Source of the DNA: an uncultured Lachnospiraceae bacterium
GTDB lineage: Bacteria; Bacillota; Clostridia; Lachnospirales; Lachnospiraceae
Assembly: GCA_902803635.1 (NCBI GenBank)
Contig: CADCQU010000294.1
Coordinates: 1 to 12,071 of the forward strand
DNA length: 12,071 bases
Direction: 5' to 3'
The stretch's first letter is position 1; the number at the start of each line of letters is the position of its first letter. A program made the position numbers and the translations under genes. The notes beneath the pieces were generated by a model that was given only the letters and a program-made list of their open reading frames with translations, ran no database searches and was not told the origin of the DNA. This document shows, piece by piece, positions 1-7,117 of the stretch.

Positions 1-1
1 A

Positions 2-3000
2 AAGGACCAGCCCTTGGTAATTCCGCAGGACAAACGGCTGACGATTGATTTGAAGGGATTTTTCCTGGACGGAAGGGAAAATCTCAGTCCGGTGATTAAG
101 GTAGAGGGAACACTGATCCTGCAGGATTCTCAAAACGGATTCGGCGAAATCCGCGGTGGAAAGGGAACCTTTGGCGGTATCCTCGTCGCCCCCACAGGCA
201 ATTTAACGATAAACGGTGGAATGATCCGTGATAATGAAGCGGAAAATGGTGCCGGTATTTACAATATGGGCACGCTGACGTTTATCGATGGCGAGATCTC
301 TGAGAATACTGCTACCGAGAGCGGTGCCGGTATTTACAATACGGGGACTCTTGTGATGCAAGGAGGTCGTATTGCGGATAATACTGCCATCCGGGGCGGC
401 GGTATTGTTACAACGGGGACGCTGCAGATTACCGCCGGCGAGATTGTAGACAATGTCGTAAAACATGCGGGCGGTGGTGTGTATATCACGGATGGTACCG
501 CAACTATTATGGGTGGAAGCCTGACTGGCAACAGGGTGACCGGAAATGTTCATCAGACTTTCTTTAACGAAAACGGATATGGAGTTTTTATCATTGAAGA
601 TGCTCCTGTTTCCGGCGAGGATTTGGACTGCGAGTATGGCGGTGGAATCTGTGTCCTGGGTACCGCCTCGTTAAATCTTTTCGGCGGTATCGTTCGCAAA
701 AACTCGGCCAAGAAGGAGGGGGGCGGCATATACTGTGGAGAAAATAGCTCTCTGCATGTAAGCGGGAATCCTTTGGTACAGGAGAATACGGCATCCTTGG
801 GCAGCAACATCCTGCTTGCTAATGGGCAAAAAATCATCATTGAAGGCTCATTGACAGAGGGAGCTGCGCTGGATCTTGGAGCAAAGGTAGTCTCCGAAGA
901 ACTTACGAGCCACTTCGCAGAATATGATTGCCGGAAGGAAGTATTTTCTTATAATGGAGAGCAGGATTTGCTGGAGCTTCGAAACGGCGAGCTCTACCTT
1001 CGGTCGGCGGCGGCGGATGTGTGGGTAAGCAGCTGGAGCGAGCTGCAAAATGCCATCAATCAAGCTGGAAATCAGGGAAAGGTGATTGGCCTTACAAGGT
1101 CTATCCGTGCAACGAAGGATGACGACTGTCTGGAAGTTGACGGCAAGAAAGTCACGATCGAGCTGAACGGACAAGAAATCGACCGGCATCTTTTCTATTC
1201 TTATGCGCAGCAGGTGAATGAGAGATTATATACAAGATACGGTTCCACGGAAGTAACGTATACCTTAAAGGAGGAGGAATTTGACAATGACGGCCATGTC
1301 TTCGAGGTAATTGGGAGCGATTCTGTCCTGACAATCCGGGACAGCATCGGTACCGGCGCAATCAGGGGAGGATATGCCCAGAACGGCGGTGGAATCAACG
1401 TGAACGGAGGAACCTGCATCCTTGAGAGCGGTACGATCACCGGAAACCGTGCGGAGGACGGCGGAGGAATTTATGTGAACGGTAGCGGCACGCTTACGGT
1501 AACCGGCGGCACTATTTGCGACAATAGTGTATACAGTGATGGTGGCGGAATTTTCGCGGTTCATTCGATTACGCTCTCCAATTGCTCGGTAACGGGTAAC
1601 CTGGCCCAGGATGACGGCGGCGGCCTCTACCTTCATGATTCGAATGGCACCGCCAAATTGACGAACGTCATTTTTGACAGAAACGAAGCGAGAGACGATG
1701 GCGGTGGTATCTATGTAGAAGAGGGCCGTGTAGAGATAACTGGCGGAAGTGTTTCTGAAAACAAGGCATTTGCGGATGGCGGTGGCCTTCGGCTTAATCA
1801 GGACGGTAAGGGTCTGATTGCCAACGATGTTATCATCGATAGGAACGAGGCAAAACGGGGCGGCGGCATTTGCCTGCAGACCGGTACAGCCGAGGTTGTT
1901 GGCGGTTCGATTTCTGAAAACGAAGCGAACAGTACGGAAGAGGGCGGTGGCGGAATCGCTGTCCGTAGTAAGACCACGATGACTGTCGATAGCGTAACGA
2001 TTAAAGATAATAATGCGATTGGCAGCGGCGGTGGTATCTGGGTGGACAATGGAACCCTGAAGATCAAGGGCGGTCTTGTCGTGGAAGATAATCTTGCCGC
2101 TATCGGCAACAACATTTCTCTATCCAAGGGAAGGAAGCTGGAGCTTTCAGGGGAACTTACGGATAAGACGAGCGTCGGTGTCACGCTATCGGAAGACCTC
2201 GGGGTCTTTACCTCTGGGTATGGCAGCTACAACGGTACGAAAGATCCAGACTATTATTTCTTCTCTGACAAAGGCTATGAGATTTCTATGCAAAATGGCG
2301 AAGGCGCGTTTTTCACGGAGACGCTTTTAGACGACGAGGGTATCCTGCCGTTCATCGAGAAGAACAGTCAGATTGTGACGAACCGGAAAAAGCTGACGGG
2401 GGCAAGCTGGATGTCCGGCATTTCCGGGGAACGGGCTTTGAACGAAATCAATATCCCCGTTGCGCATGATTCAGCCATGAATGAAGTCCTATCGCTATAT
2501 GTTGGCTCCGGAGGTTCCTTATTAGGGGGAGCAGCTTATGCTAAAACACAGCATCGCTATATTGACGAGTTGCTGGAAGACGGCGTTCGTAGTCTGGACA
2601 TCCGCCTGACGAACAGGTATGAGAAAATAACCGTTCTGAACGGATTTATAATGGGAATGACTGCCGTACTTTCAACAGGCCTTCTGGCGATAGGTGAATT
2701 TGTGACGGAAATTCTTACGAACACCTTGGTGACGAGAGTGGACGACGGAGAAAACCTATGGCTTTGCCATGGGAAGAGTAAGAGTGCCGGTACCTACTAC
2801 GGCGCGGATCACAATGGGGACAGGCTGAGCCTGAAAAAAGTGTTTACCTATGTGAAGGACTTCCTGAAAAAACACCCCCGCGAGACCGTGATTTTGACCT
2901 TTGATGCGGAAACGACGACGGATGCCGGCGCGTCGAAAACGATGAATCGGTTATGCACATATCTAAAAGATTTGACAAAAGAAACTAATCCATCCACCGG

Positions 3001-5500
3001 CAAATCATATGTGTACTGGGAGAACGGCGAACTGGAGCCATATTCCCGTATGCCAAAGCTTAAGGAATGTCGCGGGCAAATTGTCGTCAAGACAACGGCT
3101 ACATACCTTCCTATGATTGGCGGCCTGTACGACAGCACGGGAATGAACAAGGTCTACGATGAGGATGAGGCGCATTACACGGCTCTGGAAAAAATAAAAA
3201 GCGTCAAGGCGTTTTATCAAAACTATGGCATGCCAGACATCCCGGTGAATGCGTATGACGGTTCCCATTATGATTTCCTTTATGCCGTGGGAACGCACGC
3301 GCACGGGGAGAAGTGGTACGAGCAGCTTCCATGGGAAGATGCATATATGCCGATTGCAATTGCTGATGAAGTCCATAAAGAGCTCTTCCGAAAGGACGGC
3401 CTTTTTGACGTGAAAGGTAAGTACGTCGGGTGGGTCCGCCAGGATGGTAATACGGCGGTCACGAACCGCTTTACCTGGGAGGCCAATTTCTCGCCGAATC
3501 TGGATTACTGCACCGTCACCGTGCAGTCGGGGCTTGACGAGGGCAAGTATCCCACGCAGACCTACCAGCTACTTCGTGGAACGAAGATTTCCATTCCGGG
3601 CTGCATCTATAAGGATGAGGAAAACCGGAAGGAGGGCGCGTTTATGGGTTGGAAGGCCCTGGGCGGCAAGTCCTACCAGTACAAGGACGAGTATGAGATC
3701 AAGAACGATGTCACCTTCCTTGCACAGTGGGGCGACGACCCTGTGACGCAGGTTTCGCTGGTCTTTAAGGACGGGGACAACCTGGAGAACCTTCGCCCGG
3801 CGGAGGTGGCTATCCTCGTGAACGGGCAGAAGGAACTGACCCTTACGGAAGAGAACCAGTGGAAGGGTTCTTTCACAGGCAAGATAGAGAGCATCGTGCC
3901 CGTATTTGACAAGCTCGTTTCGACGGAGGACTATCCGCAGGGGCAGGACAAGGAGGGAGAGTACCGCTATGAGGTAAGTGGAGATGTTGGAGAGGAGATG
4001 ATCCTTACGCTGATCCATACGCCGGCCGGGGAGACGCATCCCACGGGCACCGTGATCTGGGACGATAGCAACGATTATGACAAGCTTCGCCCGGAGAGCG
4101 TCACGCTTCGCCTCCTTTCGGACGGTACCGAGAAGGCTTCCGTGGAAGCTTTGGCGGCAAATGACTGGACCTACGATCTTGGGGTGTATCCGACTTATGC
4201 AAATGGCGAGGCAGTTCGTTATGTGCTGACGGAGGATTCGGTTCCGGAGTACTCCGCGGACATTGAGGGCTTTGCCGTTACCAATACGCATCTTTTGTTC
4301 AGCCAGATAATTTCGGGTACTGTTACCTGGATGGACGGGAACAACGAGAACGGAACCCGTCCGAAGAGTGTCACGGTACGGCTCCTTGCAAATGGGCAGG
4401 AGATTGACCGGCAGACGGTGGAGGCCGGCGAATACTACGACTGGTCGTGGGGCTTTGACGTCGCCGAGTATATGGCCATGCATAACGGCGAGTCAGTCCG
4501 ATTCTCCATCACCGAGGATACGATCCCAGGTTATGTGACGGTGGTGGATACGGACGACCTCATCTACAATATTAAGAACAAGTACGGCTCCGAGATTTAT
4601 TTCCGTGCCCACTCCCTGACGCTGGGCGGCGACATCGGCGTCAACTATTACCTGAAGCTCACCGAGGAGGAGGCAGAGAACGCGAAGGTCAGCTTTAAGT
4701 GGTTCAATAAGGAACTGAAGGACCAGCCGGTCACATTTGACAAGGCAACGGGCCTTTACAAGGTCAGCTGCCCGGTGGCTGTTGCGGAGATGACCTACGA
4801 CATTACGGCAACGCTTACCCTGGGCGGGAGAGTGGAGGAGGAAAATGTCTACTCCGTCCGTCGATATGCCAATGTCATTCTTGGCGGCAGCGACTTCAGG
4901 CAAAACTTCATCGAGCATTACGGGGAGGAAAGATACAAGCAGCTTTGTACGCTGATTCTCCATATGCTCGCCTATGGAGCGCGGGCGCAGCTTTCCTTCG
5001 ACCGAAACAAGGATTACCTTGCCACTCAGGGCTGGGCGGAGCTGGTTACCCCGGAGAAGGCGGAGCTTACGAAAACGGCCTTGGATGTCGCGGAGAAGAT
5101 TAATACCGGGTCGAGCGACATGAACGAGGGGCTGGAAGCTTACGGCCTGGAGTACGTTGGCCCGACGCTTGTCTTCCTCTCAGAGACCTCGCTGCGGCTG
5201 TACTACAAGGTCGTGGACCAGGAGCTGTTTGACGCGGTGAAGGACAAGATTACATTAGACGGCTACAAGACGAACTTCCGGGAGAAGGACGGCATGATCT
5301 TCTTCGAAAAGCGGGACATCCCTGCCGCGGAGCTTGACAGGCTGCACATTCTGAAAATCGGGGAGAAGGAATATGGCTATGCCGCTCTCGACTATGTGAA
5401 GCAGTGTCTTGTCTCCGAGTCCGTCGCAGAAAATACGAAACTGCTGGCGCTGGCGACCTACTACTACTATGAAGCTGCTAAGGATTTCTTTATGAATTAA
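2..5500 (+). CDS. Large secreted modular surface protein with beta-helix repeats, PI-PLC-like domain, InlB-B/Cna_B modules (5' end missing)
   Basis: The frame is open from base 2, so the gene starts upstream of the window; the TTG at 14 is not a credible start because it has no ribosome binding site and the coils already begin before it. Modules in order: end of a 'LVIPQDKRLTIDLKG' beta-helix lead-in; beta-helix block 1 (about 170-880); a second lead-in beginning SSWSELQNAI (about 1020-1340); beta-helix block 2 (about 1366-2165); a PI-PLC X-like domain (about 2407-3480); an InlB-B/Flg_new-like repeat ending FLAQWGDD (about 3490-3735); three Cna_B-like modules (about 3745-4030, 4045-4295, 4310-4575); and a C-terminal domain (4580-5500). 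PI-PLC hallmarks are IPVAHDS (His codon 2465, Asp 2468), GVRSLDIRL (Asp 2597, Arg 2603) and LCHGKS (His 2768), so the enzyme looks catalytically competent. The C-terminus ends YYYYEAAKDFFMN with no LPXTG motif or membrane anchor. The protein is inferred to be extracellular, perhaps an adhesin that cleaves phosphoinositide or GPI-type head groups; the substrate is unknown. The signal peptide would lie outside the window. Confidence 0.85.
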   Translation, partial: KDQPLVIPQDKRLTIDLKGFFLDGRENLSPVIKVEGTLILQDSQNGFGEIRGGKGTFGGILVAPTGNLTINGGMIRDNEAENGAGIYNMGTLTFIDGEISENTATESGAGIYNTGTLVMQGGRIADNTAIRGGGIVTTGTLQITAGEIVDNVVKHAGGGVYITDGTATIMGGSLTGNRVTGNVHQTFFNENGYGVFIIEDAPVSGEDLDCEYGGGICVLGTASLNLFGGIVRKNSAKKEGGGIYCGENSSLHVSGNPLVQENTASLGSNILLANGQKIIIEGSLTEGAALDLGAKVVSEELTSHFAEYDCRKEVFSYNGEQDLLELRNGELYLRSAAADVWVSSWSELQNAINQAGNQGKVIGLTRSIRATKDDDCLEVDGKKVTIELNGQEIDRHLFYSYAQQVNERLYTRYGSTEVTYTLKEEEFDNDGHVFEVIGSDSVLTIRDSIGTGAIRGGYAQNGGGINVNGGTCILESGTITGNRAEDGGGIYVNGSGTLTVTGGTICDNSVYSDGGGIFAVHSITLSNCSVTGNLAQDDGGGLYLHDSNGTAKLTNVIFDRNEARDDGGGIYVEEGRVEITGGSVSENKAFADGGGLRLNQDGKGLIANDVIIDRNEAKRGGGICLQTGTAEVVGGSISENEANSTEEGGGGIAVRSKTTMTVDSVTIKDNNAIGSGGGIWVDNGTLKIKGGLVVEDNLAAIGNNISLSKGRKLELSGELTDKTSVGVTLSEDLGVFTSGYGSYNGTKDPDYYFFSDKGYEISMQNGEGAFFTETLLDDEGILPFIEKNSQIVTNRKKLTGASWMSGISGERALNEINIPVAHDSAMNEVLSLYVGSGGSLLGGAAYAKTQHRYIDELLEDGVRSLDIRLTNRYEKITVLNGFIMGMTAVLSTGLLAIGEFVTEILTNTLVTRVDDGENLWLCHGKSKSAGTYYGADHNGDRLSLKKVFTYVKDFLKKHPRETVILTFDAETTTDAGASKTMNRLCTYLKDLTKETNPSTGKSYVYWENGELEPYSRMPKLKECRGQIVVKTTATYLPMIGGLYDSTGMNKVYDEDEAHYTALEKIKSVKAFYQNYGMPDIPVNAYDGSHYDFLYAVGTHAHGEKWYEQLPWEDAYMPIAIADEVHKELFRKDGLFDVKGKYVGWVRQDGNTAVTNRFTWEANFSPNLDYCTVTVQSGLDEGKYPTQTYQLLRGTKISIPGCIYKDEENRKEGAFMGWKALGGKSYQYKDEYEIKNDVTFLAQWGDDPVTQVSLVFKDGDNLENLRPAEVAILVNGQKELTLTEENQWKGSFTGKIESIVPVFDKLVSTEDYPQGQDKEGEYRYEVSGDVGEEMILTLIHTPAGETHPTGTVIWDDSNDYDKLRPESVTLRLLSDGTEKASVEALAANDWTYDLGVYPTYANGEAVRYVLTEDSVPEYSADIEGFAVTNTHLLFSQIISGTVTWMDGNNENGTRPKSVTVRLLANGQEIDRQTVEAGEYYDWSWGFDVAEYMAMHNGESVRFSITEDTIPGYVTVVDTDDLIYNIKNKYGSEIYFRAHSLTLGGDIGVNYYLKLTEEEAENAKVSFKWFNKELKDQPVTFDKATGLYKVSCPVAVAEMTYDITATLTLGGRVEEENVYSVRRYANVILGGSDFRQNFIEHYGEERYKQLCTLILHMLAYGARAQLSFDRNKDYLATQGWAELVTPEKAELTKTALDVAEKINTGSSDMNEGLEAYGLEYVGPTLVFLSETSLRLYYKVVDQELFDAVKDKITLDGYKTNFREKDGMIFFEKRDIPAAELDRLHILKIGEKEYGYAALDYVKQCLVSESVAENTKLLALATYYYYEAAKDFFMN
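170..885 (+). repeat. Beta-helix coil repeats, block 1 (about 7 GG-x-G-I units)
   Basis: About seven in-frame units of 23-30 codons (one stretched by an insertion) carry a GGI/GAGIYN/GGGIV-type turn followed by a T-L-x-I-x-G-G strand and an x-x-x-N-x-A turn. This is typical of right-handed parallel beta-helix adhesin and Pmp-like proteins. Two adjacent units share a 19-base direct repeat (about 248-266 and 323-341, 75 bases apart), which suggests recent unit duplication. The block closes with a cap, GSNILLANGQKIIIEGSLT. Confidence 0.8.
1366..2165 (+). repeat. Beta-helix coil repeats, block 2 (about 9 GGGI units)
   Basis: Nine in-frame units contain GGGI/GGGL turns (GGGINV, GGGIYV, GGGIFA, GGGLYL, GGGIYV, GGGLRL, GGGICL, GGGIAV, GGGIWV), usually preceded by N-x-A-x-x-G/D. 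The block ends in a cap, GNNISLSKGRKLELSGELT, that parallels the cap of block 1. The whole lead-in + coils + cap cassette therefore appears to have been duplicated as a unit. The repeats are protein-coding and diverged at DNA level, so they are not a CRISPR or satellite. Confidence 0.8.
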
Positions 5501-5513
5501 GAGGAGGTTTTGC

Positions 5514-5663
5514 ATGCAAAAAATGAAAGCGCAGCAAAAAAGGGAACTTTGCGTCCCCGCCTTTTGGATTGTCTGGTTTACACGGGAGGATATCGTCTGT
5601 GCTTCCCCTACTCCGGATCCGTATCCAAGCAAAATAGATGAGTATGAGGGTGAGATGCCGTAA
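5514..5663 (+). CDS. Small 49-aa protein of unknown function, co-transcribed with the large exoprotein
   Basis: The ATG at 5514 sits 6 bases after GAGGAGG (5501-5507), the best Shine-Dalgarno in the window, and 13 bases after the stop of the exoprotein gene. It runs 49 codons to TAA at 5661-5663 and is followed 38 bases later by a strong terminator, so it is almost certainly transcribed with the exoprotein. The product has a basic start (MQKMKAQQKRE), a hydrophobic aromatic core (CVPAFWIVWF), a T-R-E-D-I-V-C-A-S segment and a proline-rich, acidic tail (PTPDPYPSKIDEYEGEMP). It has no signal peptide or clear membrane helix. The general plan (basic start, x-P-x-hydrophobic, F-x-x-E-D-I/V, S/T, acidic/Pro tail) resembles tiny hypothetical proteins I recall near surface-protein genes in Clostridia; this is memory, not a search. 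A secreted peptide, RiPP-like precursor or chaperone for the exoprotein are all possible. Confidence 0.65.
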   Translation: MQKMKAQQKRELCVPAFWIVWFTREDIVCASPTPDPYPSKIDEYEGEMP

Positions 5664-5701
5664 GACCCATCTTCGGTGACCGTTAAGGAAAACGGCAAAG
5701 G

Positions 5702-5744
5702 ACCTGCCATCCTGGGAAAGGAAAACCCGGGATGGCAGGTTTTT
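5702..5744 (+). terminator. Rho-independent terminator after the exoprotein/small-protein operon
   Basis: A 15-bp stem pairs 5702-5716 with 5726-5740 (one U-G wobble, otherwise perfect), closes a 9-base purine loop (AAAGGAAAA), and is followed by a T-run (5740-5744) and further pyrimidines. It separates the surface locus from alr. Confidence 0.93.
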
Positions 5745-5765
5745 CCTCTTCTTTCTAGAAAGAGC

Positions 5766-5794
5766 TTGACGGGGATGGTGGGCTGATGTATGCT
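5766..5794 (+). promoter_or_regulatory. Candidate sigma-A promoter for alr
   Basis: A -35 box TTGACG (5766-5771, 5/6 match) and a -10 box TATGCT (5789-5794, 4/6) are separated by 17 bases and lie just after the upstream terminator, which makes a new start of transcription necessary. The predicted 5' UTR of about 100 bases would carry the dispersed repeat at 5829-5890. No start-site data support it; the -10 box is imperfect. Confidence 0.5.
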
Positions 5795-5828
5795 TCGGAA
5801 AAGTTCCTGGAGCTTGCTGTTCGAGCAG

Positions 5829-5890
5829 CCCTATTGAAAATGTTGTTTTGCGTCGCGAAAGGCTTGTCCTCTGAGCGAAGCGAAAATTCT
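5829..5890. repeat. Dispersed intergenic repeat, copy 1
   Basis: This segment aligns with 12001-12063: both begin CCCT(A/G)TTGAAAA and share the 14-base core CTGAGCGAAGCGAA (5871-5884 and 12044-12057) at nearly the same spacing (56 versus 57 bases from the CCCT start to the end of the core). The middle is diverged. The copy lies immediately upstream of the alr ribosome binding site and is more degenerate than the distal copy. Confidence 0.65.
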
Positions 5891-5904
5891 ACAGAGGAGA
5901 AGAG

Positions 5905-7035
5905 ATGAATACTAGAATCTGTGCCAGGATTGACCTTGGGGCGATTTTGGCAAATGTTCACGCGATGGAGGGGCGGCTGCGTCCCGGGACGCGGATGGTG
6001 GCGGTCATCAAGGCGGACGGCTACGGCCACGGGGCTCTTCCAATCGCGCAAATGCTGGAGAAGGAGGCTGTCGTTTTCGGCTATGCGGTGGCAGAGCCGG
6101 AGGAGGCAGCGGAGCTTCGGGCGGGCGGAATCCGGAAGCCGATCATGCTCCTTGGGTATGCTTTCCCGGATTCCTACCGGCTGCTCATCGAAAATGATGT
6201 CTGGGCGTGCATTTTTGAGGAGGAATCGGCAAGGTTGCTCTCAGAAGCGGCGGAAAAGCTGGGGAAGGAGGCAAATTTCCACATTGCGCTCGATACCGGC
6301 ATGAGCCGGATTGGTTTTGCGGATGTGATGCCGGAAGGCTTTGCCTCCGCAAAGGCGATCGCACGGATTGCAAAGCTTCCGAACCTGCGTCTTATGGGGC
6401 TTTTCACGCATATGGCGAGGGCAGACGAGAACGACAAGACACCTGCTTATGCACAAATTGCCCGGTATACGCATTTTCTGAATTATCTGCAGGCGGAGGG
6501 CGTGGAGATTCCGTACCGGCATCTATCGAACAGCGCGGGCATCCTCCGGCTCCCGGAGGCGAATTTCGACCTCGTCCGGGCGGGCATCACGCTCTACGGG
6601 CTCTGGCCCTCGGACGAGGTGGAGCGTGACCTGCCGCTCCGGCCGGCGATGTCGCTTGTCAGCCACCTGGCCTATGTCAAGGAGATTGCGCCGGGGACCT
6701 CGGTGGGCTATGGCGGAACCTGGACGGCCCTCCGGCCGACCTTGATTGGGACGGTGCCGGTCGGGTATGCCGACGGCTATCCGCGCGGGCTTTCCAACAA
6801 GGGCGAGGTCCTGATCGGCGGGAAGCGCGTGCCCATCCGCGGGCGCATTTGCATGGACCAGTTCATGGTGGAGCTGACAAATGTGCCGGAGGCGAAGGCG
6901 GGGGACGAGGTTGTGCTGCTCGGCCGCCAGGGGGACGAGTGCCTTACGATGGAGGAGCTCGGCGATATCTCCGGGCGCTTCAACTACGAGTTCGCCTGCT
7001 GCATCAGCAAGCGCGTGCCGAGAGAGTACATTTGA
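5905..7035 (+). CDS. alr: Alanine racemase (PLP-dependent)
   Basis: The enzyme interconverts L- and D-alanine in the cytoplasm to supply D-Ala for peptidoglycan. The 376-residue length is normal for the family. The PLP-binding segment MVAVIKADGYGHG is present near the N-terminus with the Schiff-base lysine at residue 36, followed by the TIM-barrel section (HIALDTGMSRIGF, GLFTHMARADE, RHLSNSAGIL). The second catalytic base is Tyr269 in SVGYGGTW, and the family signatures VPVGYADGYPRG and GRICMDQFMVEL follow. The ATG at 5905 is preceded by AGAGGAGA (5893-5900), and the homology starts at the usual NTRICARIDLGAILAN position. The upstream terminator and promoter candidate suggest its own transcript. 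Its stop codon overlaps the start of the promoter region for yebC. Nothing is truncated or missing. Confidence 0.97.
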   Translation: MNTRICARIDLGAILANVHAMEGRLRPGTRMVAVIKADGYGHGALPIAQMLEKEAVVFGYAVAEPEEAAELRAGGIRKPIMLLGYAFPDSYRLLIENDVWACIFEEESARLLSEAAEKLGKEANFHIALDTGMSRIGFADVMPEGFASAKAIARIAKLPNLRLMGLFTHMARADENDKTPAYAQIARYTHFLNYLQAEGVEIPYRHLSNSAGILRLPEANFDLVRAGITLYGLWPSDEVERDLPLRPAMSLVSHLAYVKEIAPGTSVGYGGTWTALRPTLIGTVPVGYADGYPRGLSNKGEVLIGGKRVPIRGRICMDQFMVELTNVPEAKAGDEVVLLGRQGDECLTMEELGDISGRFNYEFACCISKRVPREYI

Positions 7036-7046
7036 CAACTCGACTC

Positions 7047-7075
7047 TTGCGAACGTGGAAAAACAATGGTATTAT
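7047..7075 (+). promoter_or_regulatory. Sigma-A promoter for the yebC-uppP-like-ftsK group
   Basis: A -35 box TTGCGA (7047-7052, 4/6) and a -10 box TATTAT (7070-7075, 5/6) are spaced 17 bases apart, giving a start near 7082 and a leader of about 36 bases ending in AAGGAGA and the yebC ATG. The local sequence turns AT-rich relative to flanking coding DNA, as expected for a promoter. A perfect TTGACA at 7032-7037 has no -10 at the right distance. Confidence 0.65.
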
Positions 7076-7117
7076 AGGTTGGTTCACATTTTTTGTCTTT
7101 GTTTTAAGGAGAATACC

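Noticed and set aside
14..16. TTG at 14 as the start of the exoprotein
   Set aside because: The frame is open to base 2, no Shine-Dalgarno precedes it, and the protein text there is already mid-module. The true start and signal peptide lie upstream of the window.
170..2165. Regular repeats as a possible CRISPR or satellite array
   Set aside because: The periodicity is in the protein (GGGI units), the DNA units are strongly diverged and in frame, and there are no constant repeat/spacer boundaries.
3569..4483. 304-codon minus-strand open frame inside the exoprotein gene
   Set aside because: It is antisense to the Cna_B-like modules, has no family resemblance and no translation signal, and coincides with the GC-richer part of the gene.
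7032..7037. Perfect TTGACA as the yebC -35 box
   Set aside because: Nothing resembling a -10 box lies 16-18 bases downstream; the TATTAT at 7070 is 32 bases away and pairs correctly with TTGCGA at 7047.
6881..7117. Extending yebC upstream to 6881
   Set aside because: This would overlap alr by about 155 bases and add 79 residues without homology. The ATG at 7118 has AAGGAGA and the canonical SGHSKFANIKHKK start.
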